From NCBI RefSeq assembly GCF_029392895.1, contig NZ_CP114200.1, positions 7,508,501 through 7,572,500 on the forward strand: a stretch of DNA of 64,000 bases, in the 5' to 3' direction. A model generated the notes under the pieces. That model ran no database searches. It had not been told where the DNA came from and saw nothing but the letters and a program-made list of their open reading frames with translations. Origin of the DNA: Streptomyces sp. 71268 (GTDB lineage: Bacteria > Actinomycetota > Actinomycetes > Streptomycetales > Streptomycetaceae). Both the position numbers and the translations under genes were made by a program. Positions within the stretch are counted from its first letter, which is position 1. Each line of letters begins with the position of its first letter. Below are positions 17,701-27,900 of this stretch, in pieces.

Positions 17701-18912
17701 GCGACGATCCTCGGCAGCGGCATCAACTACGACGGCCGCACCAACGGCATCACCGCGCCCAGCGGCGAGGCCCAGACCCGCCTGCTGACCTCCCTCTACG
17801 ACCGACACCACATCTCGCCGGACACGCTGGAGTACGTGGTCAGCCACGGCACCGGCACTCGGCTCGGCGACCCGATCGAGACCAACGCGCTGGCCGAGGC
17901 GTTCCGCTCGCGCACCGACCGCACCGGCTTCTGCGCGCTGACCTCGATCAAGCCCAACATGGGGCACAGCATGGCCGCCTCCGGCCTGGTCAACCTCATC
18001 ACCCTGGTGACGGCCATGCGCAAGGAGACCATCCCGCCGAGCATCAACTGCGAAGAACTCAGCGACTACATCGACTGGGACAACAGCCCCTTCTTCGTCA
18101 ACCGCCAACCCCGCCCCTGGCCCGCGACGCCGGGCCGGCCCCGACGCGGCGCCGTCAGCTCGTTCGGCATGAGCGGCACCAACGCCCACGTCATCCTCCA
18201 GGCGTACGGCACCGAGCGCGAGGACGCCGCCGGCCACACCGGCCGCACCTTCCCGCAACACCACCTCCTCCTGGTCTCCGCCAAGACCGAGGAGGCGCTC
18301 CAGGAGCGGCTGACCGGCCTGGCCGACCACCTGGCGGCCCAGCCCGCCGACGACGCCGGCTACCTCGCCTCGGTCAGCCGCACCCTGATGACCGGCCGGC
18401 ACCACTTCGCGCTGCGCTGCGCCGTGGTCGTCCAGGACCGCGAGGACGCGGTCCGGCTGCTCCGCGAGGCGGCGGCCGGCGTGAAGATCCCCAACCTGGT
18501 CCGTGGCACGGTCAGCCGCGACTTCGCCCCCAACGCCACGATCGGCAAGCTGATCGAGGGCCTGGTACGAGCCAGCCGCACGGTGTGGGGCGACAGCGAG
18601 CGGTACTCGGACCACCTCACCGCCCTGGCCGAGTTCTACTCCCAGGGTTACCCGCCCCACTTCGAGGGCCTGTGGGAGAGCCAGCCCCGCCTGACCAGCC
18701 TCCCCGGCTACCCCTTCGGCACGGAGCACTACTGGGCGTCCGCCGCCCCGGGCAGCGCCCTGGCCGTCGCCCCGCAGGACTCCCGCCTCCATCCGCTGGT
18801 GCACGAGCACACGTCGGACGGCAACGTCATCCACCGGTTCAGCTCGAAGTTCTCCGGCCGCGAAGCCTTTCTGAACGACCTGCTGATTCCCATCGAGAAC
18901 ACCACTCGCTGA
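11716..18912 (+). CDS. PKS protein 2: KR-ACP | KS-DHo-ACP | KS-DHo (N-terminal piece)
   Basis: 2398 residues. KR (1-490) completes module 1, with GGAGGLG near 247, Ser379 and Tyr392. It lacks the B-type Asp (AGVEAHGS). ACP follows with Ser556 in GFDSI. A Gln-rich linker precedes KS2 (757-1165; Cys909, His1044, His1084). DHo (1355-1605) keeps the opening HPLVHRNVSD but has lost HxxxGxxxxP. ACP has Ser1661 in GIDSL. KS3 (1751-2172) has Cys1909, His2044 and His2084. The protein stops 40 residues into another DH-like domain (from 2359), and the rest of that domain opens protein 3. Modules 2 and 3 have no KR, so a beta-keto group is expected unless an enzyme acts in trans. GAGGGG lies only two bases before the start. 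The next gene follows after 34 bp. Confidence 0.95.
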   Translation: MLTNPDVTIPDDLHLFTEDWQEAPATAASPTPRHRCALVLLSDEREQERLRRALVADQPDLTVVHAARGADYRRLAADRYEVGGDLEAAYRALLRDVAAEHGPVDVIAHLWATEPAGRDLLWRPDPLRALLRVVAEEAARDGRAPRRVVLGGAFADGEERSALEAWWGFERSIGLVVPGTSLTVLGLDEATGDSAEMPSALAAELAAAEPTGALRTGGRRLVQRVRPATLRPGPDALRTGGTYLITGGAGGLGAIFGSWLARTYGARLALVGRRPADDPAVRARLAELTSAGAGATWYGQADVADEAALTTVLRAATDRFGRVDGVLHAAGVEAHGSIADRDAATFARVLEPKIAGTRALERALAGLPQAPDFVCYFSSSAAVLGDFGSCDYAVANRFQVGYARHLAHQNPAGPRRLAVSWPLWRSDGMNLADADAGDFYLRSSGQRYLEPAEGTALFRHLIAQPEAAYLAMVGQRDRIHATLRVTADAAAVDDADADASATTQTQEAARVRLEDDGADLADALRRDLKSVVSQIMMLPVEKLAGDENFRDFGFDSITLVEFAGVLSERLGLDLTPDVFFSYSTLHTLHEFLLTRHRAQLADHYDLAPVARPAAEAVTAPVPPAGPTREPAPAPTLADANPAPDATPAPEAAPVRPGAKLRTRRGDGSRFAPAKPPAEPHAPQAEAVSLAEAAPQPLGQQASQGQQVQQVQQPQRYEPVAEPAHRAAAPRPASHAAPARRPDGPDVTRDAVSVDEQFAIIGMSGRFPAARTVEEFWDLLAEGRSVIGPMPRERREWWADDKRRSVGAIPGIAEFDPLFFEIAPSEAAAMDPRQRLLLEEMWRALEDAGCGREQLAAERVGVFVGAEEGDYRSLAFAEERITSNHNAVMAARLSYFLNLTGPGIAINTACSSSLVALHEACLSLRHGDCDTAIVAGANLLTTPREYDVMDGAGMLSAQGICRAFDKRADGMVPSEAITVVVLKRRPHAERDGHRIYANILASGVNNDGRTNGITAPSGNAQARLLQEVYQRAGISPDSLSHLVSHGTGTRLGDPVEINALAEAFRPHTARTGFCALTSTKPNVGHALAASGLVSLIGLVVGMRKEIIPPSINCEEISDFVNWSESPFYISREAHAWPERAGQPRRAAVSSFGFSGTNAHVVIESHGTARDEVAHLGDQPAAPWHLLVCSAKTEAALSRQLANLADHLAALPADVGPGVMASVSHTLLAGRHHFARRCALVVRDRAEAVAALRRAADGHDGPEVVRGSAPRDFTPSAAETRALRELAAEAAGDRGPGLLTELARSYCQGHEPAAFAGLWGANPPRRMGLPSYAFEHAEYWVSAAPVTTTGAPTAHLHPLVHRNVSDVTCQRFASTFSGPHDAYGLLSDGTAQTGALLELARAAVVLGLGGGARPIALREVAWHAPVTVPDGDDGTTPLELRVDLRDAGEGRVDWAIYAGEGDDAYLVCDGEAAPVATPTGDDHPAALDLPALRALPGRDRVLVELDPAPHETDGAELVLDSARLEACLAAARQRLGWGAEQGTVTTVAEAGFAATAQPLCWALVTPRADGPADACSLTVELATADGTVAVRLSELTLRQERARPRAAATVAQAPGEGRRPQMRGWTVSQCVAWELADAAGQVLAIPAQELDADENLANYGIDSLNIAKFATTLSGRLGLTLTPDLFFSHPTLGRLANFLLTSHAEHMAARYREGSSAPTAPAAPASDLKRRSERFAEAVPARATATGAAEEPIAIVGMSGRFPDARTVDELWSILTEGRSVIGEAPKERASWHSTEELPEGQQPPKFGSVPGIAEFDPLFFEISPREAELMDPRQRLLLQEMWRALEDAGYGERSLAAGNVGVFVGVEEGDYRYLVDDQATVTSNSNAILASRLAYFLNLSGPSMAINTACSSGLVALREACLSLAYGDCDTAIVAGASLMASDHDFVAMDKANMLSPDRTCYAFDQRANGMVPGEAIAVLVLKKQRAAEHDGNLVYATILGSGINYDGRTNGITAPSGEAQTRLLTSLYDRHHISPDTLEYVVSHGTGTRLGDPIETNALAEAFRSRTDRTGFCALTSIKPNMGHSMAASGLVNLITLVTAMRKETIPPSINCEELSDYIDWDNSPFFVNRQPRPWPATPGRPRRGAVSSFGMSGTNAHVILQAYGTEREDAAGHTGRTFPQHHLLLVSAKTEEALQERLTGLADHLAAQPADDAGYLASVSRTLMTGRHHFALRCAVVVQDREDAVRLLREAAAGVKIPNLVRGTVSRDFAPNATIGKLIEGLVRASRTVWGDSERYSDHLTALAEFYSQGYPPHFEGLWESQPRLTSLPGYPFGTEHYWASAAPGSALAVAPQDSRLHPLVHEHTSDGNVIHRFSSKFSGREAFLNDLLIPIENTTR
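13828..13851 (+). repeat. 9-bp tandem repeat encoding Gln-Gln-Val
   Basis: About 2.7 in-frame copies of CAACAGGTC encode QQVQQVQQ in the linker between the first ACP and KS2 of PKS protein 2. The low-complexity linker lies between folded domains, so length changes here should be tolerated. Confidence 0.7.
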
Positions 18913-18946
18913 GCAGCGGCACTTTTAGCAGGAGGAATCGATCCCC

Positions 18947-21900
18947 ATGTTTGACGGTATGGACGCCTCGCGTGTCAAGGTGCTGCCCGAGGCCGCTCAG
19001 CTTGAGATGGTGCGGGCCGCCGCCACCCTCGCCGCCGAGGAGCGCGGGGACGCGGGAGCGGTCGTCCGGCTGACCCAGGTGGCCTGGCACGGGCCGGTCG
19101 TCGTCGGCCCCGGCCAGCAGGTGCACGTGGACCTGCACCCGGGGGCCAGCGGCGCCGCCGACGACTGGGCGGTGTTCGCCGACGCCGGCGAGTCCACCGG
19201 CAGCACCGGGACCGTGACCGTCCTGCACGACGCCGCCCCCGAGCACGTGGACGTGGACGCGTACGGGGCCGGCCGGCCCGGGTCGCTGCGCGTGGACCTC
19301 GGCGAGCCGGGCGCCGCCTCCGGCGGGCGCGGCAACGCCGTGGTCGTGCCCGGGCAACTCGCCGCCTGCCTCGCCGCCGTCGCCCGCGAGGCGGGCTGGG
19401 GCGAGGGTGAGGTCTGGCTGCTCGGCGCCGACGAGGTGACCTACGCCGACGCCTCCCGCCAGGCCGTGTGGGGCGCCGTGGACATCGCCACGGGCCCGTC
19501 GGAGCGGGAGGCCACCCTCTCCGTCGACCTGGTGGACCGACGCGGGACCAGCCTGGTCCGCTTCCGCGGGCTGCGCGTCTCGGCCGACGAGCAGCAGGTG
19601 GAGGCCGCGCCCGCCGAGAGCGCCCCGGCCGGGGCCGAGCAGCGGGTCACGGAGACCGTGCGGGAGGTGGCGGCGGGGCCCGGGCGGCGGGCCGAGATGG
19701 CCGGCTGGTCGGTGGCCCAGTGCCTGGAGTGGGAGCTCGGGGACGTCGTCTTCCACCTGCTCAAACTGCCGCTCGACAAGCTGGACGGGTCGGCCAACCT
19801 GCAGGACTACGGGTTCGACTCGATCAGCCTGGTGGAGTTCGCCGGCGTGCTCGGCGAACGGCTCGGCATCGAGCTGACCCCCGACGTGTTCTTCAGCCAC
19901 CCCACCCTCGACGGCCTCGCCGGCCACCTCCTCGAAGCGCACGCCGAACTCCTCGCGGGGCACTACCAAGAGGCCCGCACCGTCACCCGTACCGTGCCGA
20001 GTGCCGCCACCGCGACCGCGACACCACGCCCGGCCCCGGGCGCCACCCCGCGCGCCGACCGCGCACGGCCCGAGCCCCGCCGCCGACGGCTGCGGATGAG
20101 CGCCCCGGCCACCCCGGCCGGCGGCGCCACCGCCGAGTCCGCCGAGCCGGTGGCGATCGTGGGGATGAGTGGTCGGTTCCCGGGGGCGCGTTCGGTCGAG
20201 GAGTTGTGGGAGATCCTGGCCGATGGTCGGTCGGTGGTGGGTGAGGTGCCCGCCGATCGTCGTCCGGACTGGGGTACGGAGCGGCGTCTTGGCGCGATTC
20301 CGGGGGTGGCGGAGTTCGATCCGCTGTTCTTTGAGATCTCGCCGCGCGAGGCGGAGCTGATGGACCCGCGGCAGCGGCTGCTGCTCCAGGAGATGTGGCG
20401 GGCCCTGGAGGACGCGGGTTACGGCTCCGAGCAGCTCGGCCGCGAGAAGGTGGGTGTGTTCGTCGGCGTCGAGGAGGGTGACTACCGCGACCTGCTCACC
20501 GGCGGCATCGGCGTCACCTCCAACAGCAACGCCATCCTGGCCTCGCGCCTGGCCTACTTCCTCAACCTCTCCGGCCCCAGCATGGCCATCAACACCGCCT
20601 GCTCCTCCGGTCTGGTGGCGCTGCACGAGGCGTGCCTGAGCCTGCGGTACGGCGACTGCGACACCGCCATCGTCGCCGGCGTGAACGTGCTGGCCGACCC
20701 CGCCAGCTACGACGCGATGGCACAGGCGGGCATGTTGTCCCCGGAGGGTGTGTGCCGGGCGTTCGACCGGCGGGCTGACGGGATGGTGCCGGGTGAGGCT
20801 GTCGCGGTGCTGGTGTTGCGGAAGCAGCCTGCGGCGGAGGCGGAGGGTCAGCGGATCTACGCCACGGTGCTCGGTAGTGGTGTGAACTACGACGGTAGGA
20901 CGAACGGGATCACGGCGCCCAGTGGTGCGGCGCAGGTGCGGTTGCTCAGGGATGTGCACGAGCGGGCTGGGGTGGCCGCCGATTCGGTGGAGTACCTGGT
21001 CACGCACGGCACGGGCACCCGACTCGGTGACCCGATTGAGATCAACGCGTTGGCGGAGGCGTTCCGTGGTGGTTCGGAGCGGACCGGTTTCTGTGCGTTG
21101 ACGTCGACGAAGCCGAACATCGGTCACACCCAGGCCGCTTCGGGTCTGGTGAGTGTGATGGCGTTGGCGTGGGCGATGAAGCAGGAGGTGATTCCGCCGA
21201 GCATTCATTGCGAGGAGTTGAGCGACTACATCCGCTGGGAGGACAGCCCGTTCTTCGTCAACCGCTCCCCGCGCCCCTGGCCGCAGGAGGGCGACCGGCC
21301 GCGCCGTGGTGGCGTGAGCGCCTTCGGCATGAGCGGCACCAACGCCCACGTCATCCTGGAGGCGCACGGTTCCGCCCGCGCCGAGCAGGCCACCATCGAC
21401 GGCCAACCCGCCGCCAGCGCCTTCCTGTTGCCCCTGTCGGCCAAGACCGCCGAGGCCCTGTCCCGGGCGCTCGGTGAGCTGGCGGACCACCTGGAGGCGC
21501 GCCCGGAGGTGGGCGCGGGTTATCTGGCGTCGGTCAGTCACACCCTGATGGCGGGGCGGCACCACTTCGCGCATCGGTGTGCCGTGGTGGTCCAGGACCG
21601 TGAGGACGCGGTGCGCCTGCTCCGTCAGGCGGCCCAGGGTGACAAGCCGCGCAAGGTCTACCGGGGCACTGTCACCCGGGACTTCACCCCGAACAGCCTG
21701 GTGGGCGACCTGGTCGCCGAGGCACCCCGCAGCCGCCAGGACCACGGCCGCTACCAGGAACTCCTGCTGGCCATGGCCGACCTGTACTGCCAGGGTTACG
21801 ACCCGCGCCTGCAGGACCTGTTCGACCAGCCGCCCGCCCGCGTCAGCCTGCCCACCTACCCCTTCGCGCGGCAGGAGTGCTGGGTCCCGGACGGTCCCGC

Positions 21901-24900
21901 CGCCGTGGCGGCGGTAGGGCGGCTGCACCCGCTGGTCCACGAGAACACCTCCAACCTGACCGAACAGCGCTACACCTCCCTGTTCACCGGCGCGGAGCCC
22001 TTCCTCACCGACCACGTCGTCCAGGACCACAAGATCCTGCCGGCGGCGGCGTACCTGGAGATGGCCCGCGAGGCCGTCCAGCAGGCGACCCGCGGGGCCG
22101 ACGCCGACGCCGTCCGGATGCACCTGGTCAACCTGCGCTGGCTGCGCCCGCTGGCCGTGGACGCGACGCCGGTGACCGGCGAACTCGCCCTCATCCCGGA
22201 ACCGAACGGCGACATCGGCTTCGAGATCTTCTCCGGCGAAGACGACGGCGACATCCACTGCCAGGGCGACGCCGTCCTCGTACCGCCCGCCCAGGCCGAG
22301 CCCGCGCCCGTCATCGACGTGCCGGCCCTCCGCGCCGCCTGCACCCGCACCCTGAGCGGCGACGAGTGCTACGACCTCTTCGCTACCGCCCAGCTCCGCT
22401 ACGGGCCCACCCACCGCACCATCACCGAACTCGGCCTCGGCGCCGACCTGGTGGTCGCCCGCCTCGCCCTGCCCGAGGCGGACGACGCCTACGTCCTGCA
22501 CCCCGGCCTCCTCGACGGCGCCTTCCAGGCCACCGCCGGATTCATGGCCGTCGAGGGCACGACGGCCCACCTGCCGGTCGCCCTCGACGAGGCGGAGATC
22601 TACGCCCCGGCCGGCACCCCGGCCTGGGCCGTGGTCCGCCGTCTGCCGTCGGCCGGCTCCTGGGTGACCCGCTACGACATCGACCTGTGCGACGACGCCG
22701 GGCAGGTCCGCGCCCGCCTCCGGGGCTTCACCACCAGCCTCAGCAGTCGCGACATGCCCGACCAGGCATCGGCCGCGCCGGCGACCGGCGTCTGGGAGGC
22801 CACCTGGACCAGCCGCCCCAAGGCCGAGGCCGGCGCGCCCCTCACCTGGGCCCGGCGCCACCTGCTGCTGTGCGACCCGAGCCCGGCACCCGCCCCGGAC
22901 GCGTTCGGCCCCGACGTGAGCGTCAGCGTGCTCACCGCCACCGGCGACGACGCCGCCCAGCGCTTCACCGCGCTCGCCGAGCAACTGTTCACCGAGGTAC
23001 GCGAGGTCCTGGCCGGCCGACCGGCGCGGGACGTGCTGCTCCAGGTCGTCGTACCGCAGGGCGCCGACGCGCACGTGTACGGCGGACTCTCCGGGCTGCT
23101 GAAGACCGCGCACCTGGAGAACCCCAGGCTGAGCACCCAACTCATCGCCCTGCCCGGCCCGTACGACGCGCCCGCGAACCTCGCCCGCATCGACGCCGAG
23201 GCGGCCGGCCCGCACCTCGACCCCGAGGTCCGGTACACCGACGAGCGCCGCCTCGTGCCCGAGTGGCGCCCGCTGCCCGAGGCCACGGACGCCACCGCGG
23301 AGCAGCCCTGGCGCGCGGACGGCGGTTACCTGATCACCGGCGGCGCCGGCGGACTCGGACTGCTCTTCGCCGAGGAGATCGCCCGCCGCGCCCCCGGCGC
23401 GACCATCACCCTCACCGGCCGCTCCGCGCCCGGCGACCGCGTCGACGCGGCCCTCGCGCGCCTCGCCGAGCTGGGCGCCACGGCGTCGTACCGCAGGCTC
23501 GACGTCACCGACCCCGCCGCCGTCGCCGCGACCGTCGCGGACCTCACCTCGGGCGGACGCGGACTGCACGGCGTCCTGCACTGCGCGGGCGTGCTGCGCG
23601 ACGGCTACCTCATCCGCAAGGAACTCGCCGACGTCCGCGAGGTACTGGCCCCGAAGGTCACCGGCCTGGTGGCGCTCGACGCCGCCACCGCCGGGCTCGA
23701 CCTGGACTTCCTGGTCTGCTTCGGCTCCACGTCCGGCAGTGTCGGCAACCCCGGCCAGGCGGACTACGCCCTCGGCAACGCCTTCATGGACCACTTCGCG
23801 GCCCACCGCGCCGAGCAGGTGCGGGCCGGTCTGCGCAGCGGCCGGACGCTCACCATCGACTGGGCGTTGTGGCAGGACGGTGGCATGGGCGTGGACGACC
23901 AGGTCGTCGCCCAACTCGAGGCCCGTAGCGGCCTGGTGCCCATGCCCCGCGAGGCCGGCATCGCCGCGTTCTACCGGGCGCTGCGCGGCGAGGCCGCGCA
24001 GGCCCTCGCCCTGACCGCCCGCGACCAGCGGCGACTGACGACCGCCATCGACCGGCTCACCGCCCGCTCGACCCCCGCCGGCGGCGAGCGGCGGGAGCAG
24101 GCGGCCGGCCCCGCGCCCGACGGCTCGCGCGTCGTCACGTACCTGACGGACGTCGTCACCCGGGAGCTGAAGCTCGACGCCGGGACCATCGACCCCGAGG
24201 CCCCGCTGAGCGAGTACGGCATCGACTCGATCAGCGTCATGGCCCTCACCGACGTGCTTGAGGGCGACTTCGGCAAGCTGCCGAAGACGCTGTTCTTTGA
24301 GTACCAGACGCTGGCGGAGCTGGGGCAGTACCTGCTGGACTCGCACCCCGCCGCGGTGGCGCGGTTGGCCGGACCCACCGCCCCGGCCTCCGCCACCCCG
24401 GCCACCGCCGCCGCGCCGGTCGCCGAACCGGCCGCGACCGACCGGCCGCGGGCCGTCGCGCGCCGCCGGGGCCGCTCCCGCTTCCTGCCCGCCACTGTCG
24501 GCGCGGCGGCGGACGCGGCGGCCACGAGGCCGTCCGGCTCGCCCGACATCGCCGTCATCGGCCTGGCCGGCCGGTACCCGCAGGCACCCGACCTGGACAC
24601 CTTCTGGGACAACCTGCGCGCCGGCCGGGACAGCGTCACCGAGGTCCCCGCCGACCGCTGGGACCACCAGGCCCACGAGCAGCAGGGCGTCTACTGCCGG
24701 TGGGGCGGCTTCCTGGACGGCGTCGACCAGTTCGACCCGCTGTTCTTCGGCATCGCACCCCGCGAGGCCGAGCTGATGGACCCGCAGGAACGGCTGTTCC
24801 TCCAGGCCACGTACGCCGCGATCCAGGACGCCGGGTACACCCCGCGCGACCTCGACGGCACGGACGGCACGGACGGCGTGCGCCGGGCGGGCGTCTTCGT

Positions 24901-27900
24901 CGGCGTCATGACCTCCGACTACCAGTTCTTCGGCCTGGAACGGCAGCTCGCCGGCGCGCCGATCGCCACCGGCGGCAACTTCGCCTCGATGGCCAACCGG
25001 GTCTCGTACCACCTGAACTTCCACGGCCCGTCGCTGGCCGTGGACACCATGTGCTCCTCCTCGCTGACCGCCATCAGCCTGGCCTGCGAGAGCATCCGGC
25101 GCGGCGAGAGCGACGTGGCCCTCGCGGGCGGCGTCAACCTCTCCCTGCACCCGAACAAGTTCCTGCTCCTGTCGCAGGGCAAGTTCGCCTCCAGCAACGG
25201 CCGTTGCGAGTCCTTCGGTGACGAGGGTGACGGCTACGTGCCGGCCGAGGGGGTGGGCGCCGTCCTGCTCAAGCCGCTGGAGCGGGCGGTGCGCGACGGC
25301 GACCACATCTACGGCGTGATCCGGGGCACCGCCCTTAACCACGGCGGCCGGACCAACGGCTACACCGTTCCCAACCCCGGCGCCCAGGGCAACGTCATCG
25401 GCGCCGCCCTGCGGCAGGCCGGGATCGACCCGCGCGCCGTCAGTTACGTCGAGGCGCACGGCACCGGGACGAAGCTGGGCGACCCGATCGAGATCCGGGG
25501 CCTGAGCCAGGCGTTCGACGGCGTGGGGGAGCGCGGCGCGTGCGCCATCGGCTCGGTGAAGTCCAACATCGGCCACGCCGAGGCCGCCGCCGGCATCGCC
25601 GGACTCACCAAGGTCCTGCTCCAGATGCGACACGGCACGCTCGTGCCCTCGCTCCACTCCGACGTGCTCAACCCGTTCATCGACTTCGACGACACGCCGT
25701 TCACCGTGCAGCGGACCGTGGCCGAGTGGCGCCCGCCGGTCGTGGAGATCGACGGGGTGGCGCGCGAGTTCCCCCGTATCGCCGGGCTGTCGTCCTTCGG
25801 CGCGGGCGGCTCCAACGCCCACCTGGTCATCGAGGAGTACCGGCCGTCCGCCACCGCCCCGACGCGCGGCGAGCCCACCGAGCCGGTGGCCCTCGTGCTG
25901 TCGGCCAAGACCGAGGAGCGGCTGCGCGTCAGCGCAGAGCGGCTGCGCGCGGCGCTGCGCGGCGGGCGGTACGTGGACGCCGACCTGCCCGCCATCGCCC
26001 ACACCCTCCAGGTGGGCCGCGAGGCGATGCCCCACCGGCTCGGCTTCCTGGCCCAGGACCTGGCCACGGCGGACCGCAAGTTGGCCGCCTACCTGGACGG
26101 CACCGGCGCGGCCGATGACGTCGTCACCGGCCAGGCCCGGCCGGGCGGCACCGAGAGCGCCACCGCGGTGGGCGGCGACGGCCAGACCCCGCTGGAGTCC
26201 CTGGTCGCCTCCTGGGTCACAGGCCTGGACGTCGACTGGCGCGGGCTGCACGGAGCGGCCGGGCGCACCCCGGGCCGCGTCAGCCTGCCCACCTACCCGT
26301 TCGCCGAGGAGACGTACTGGCTGCCGGGCGGCGACCGGCAGCCGACCCGGGCCGGCGGCGGCCTCGCCCGCCTGCACCCGCTCGTCCACGAGAACACCTC
26401 GGACCTGACCCGCCAGCGCTTCACCTCGCAGCTGCCGACGGCGCCGACGCCGGCCGCCCAGTTGGAGATGGCCCGCGCGGCGCTGCTGCTGGCCAGCCCG
26501 GGTGTCGAGCGGGACACGCACGCGGTGCGGCTGACCGACGTCACCTGGCACGGCGCCCTCGCGCCGGCCGGCGACGTGCTCACCGTCCACCTCTCGCTGC
26601 TGCCCACGTCGGGCGGCTCCATCGAGTGGACGGTCTACGCCGACCAGGGCGAGACCCCCGACGAGGAGCTGGTGGCCGGCGAGGGCCGCGCGCGGATCGT
26701 CGCCGCTGGCACGGTGACCGAGACGGACGCCGTCGAGCGCGTCGACCGGAACGCCCTGGACCAGCCGGTGATCGAGTTGGCCGCCCCCGCCGGGGCGGAC
26801 GGCGCGGCCCTGGCGCTCGTGCACGCGCTGGAGGCGTGCCTGCCGGCCGGCGCACAGGCCCACACGGCCCGCGAGGTGGTCTTCGCGCCCACCACCGCCC
26901 CGGCCCCCGCCTGGGCGGTGGTCGAACACGGCACGGACGAGCTGGACGCCACCGTGTGCGCCGCCGACGGCACCGTGCTGCTGCGCGTGCGCGGCCTCGC
27001 GTACGGCACCGACGCCGCCGAGGAGCAGGTCTCCGAGACGGTCGAGCCGAGCGCCGCGGTGGCCGAGGCCGTCGAGGTGGCGGCGGGGCCCGGGCGGCGG
27101 GCCGAGATGGCCGGCTGGTCGGTGGCCCAGTGCCTGGAGTGGGAACTCAAGGACGTCATCAGCCTCGTCCTCAAGGTGCCGGCCGACCGCCTGGAGGACG
27201 GCGTCAACCTGCAGGACTACGGGTTCGACTCGATCAGCCTGGTGGAGTTCGCCGGCGTGCTCGGCGAACGGCTCGGCGTCGACCTGACCCCCGACGTGTT
27301 CTTCAGCTACCCCACCCTGGAGGCGCTGAGCGGCCACCTCCTCGCGGCGTACGCCGACGCGATGGAGGCGCTGTACCGCGAGGGCGGCAGCACCGCCGGG
27401 ACGGCGGTCGTCAAGCGCCCGGCGAGCACGGCGACCAAGCCCGCCACGGCGGCACGCGGCGCCCGCCGCCGTGCGAAGACCGGCCGCGTGCTGCGCCGGG
27501 GGACCAGCGCCACCGCCGAGTCCGCCGAGCCGGTGGCGATCGTCGGGATGAGTGGTCGGTTCCCGGGGGCGCGTTCGGTCGAGGAGTTGTGGCAGATCCT
27601 GGCCGATGGTCGGTCGGTGGTGGGTGAGGTGCCCGCCGATCGCCGGCCGGACTGGGGTACGGAGCGGCGTCTTGGGGCCATCCCCGGGGTGGCGGAGTTC
27701 GATCCGCTGTTCTTTGAGATCTCGCCGCGCGAGGCGGAGAACATGGACCCGCGGCAGCGACTGCTGCTCCAGGAGATGTGGAAGGCCCTGGAGGACGCCG
27801 GCTACGGCCCCGAGCAACTCGGCCGCGAGAAGGTGGGTGTCTTCGTCGGCGTCGAGGAGGGTGACTACGTCTTCCTCACCGGTGAGGACGGCAGCGTCAC

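Noticed and set aside
18880..18960. A frameshift that would fuse PKS proteins 2 and 3 into one polypeptide.
   Set aside because: The gap has lower GC, a clear AGGAGG at a suitable distance from ATG 18947, and a proper TGA before it. The DH-like domain is already degenerate, so a true gene boundary is the simpler reading.
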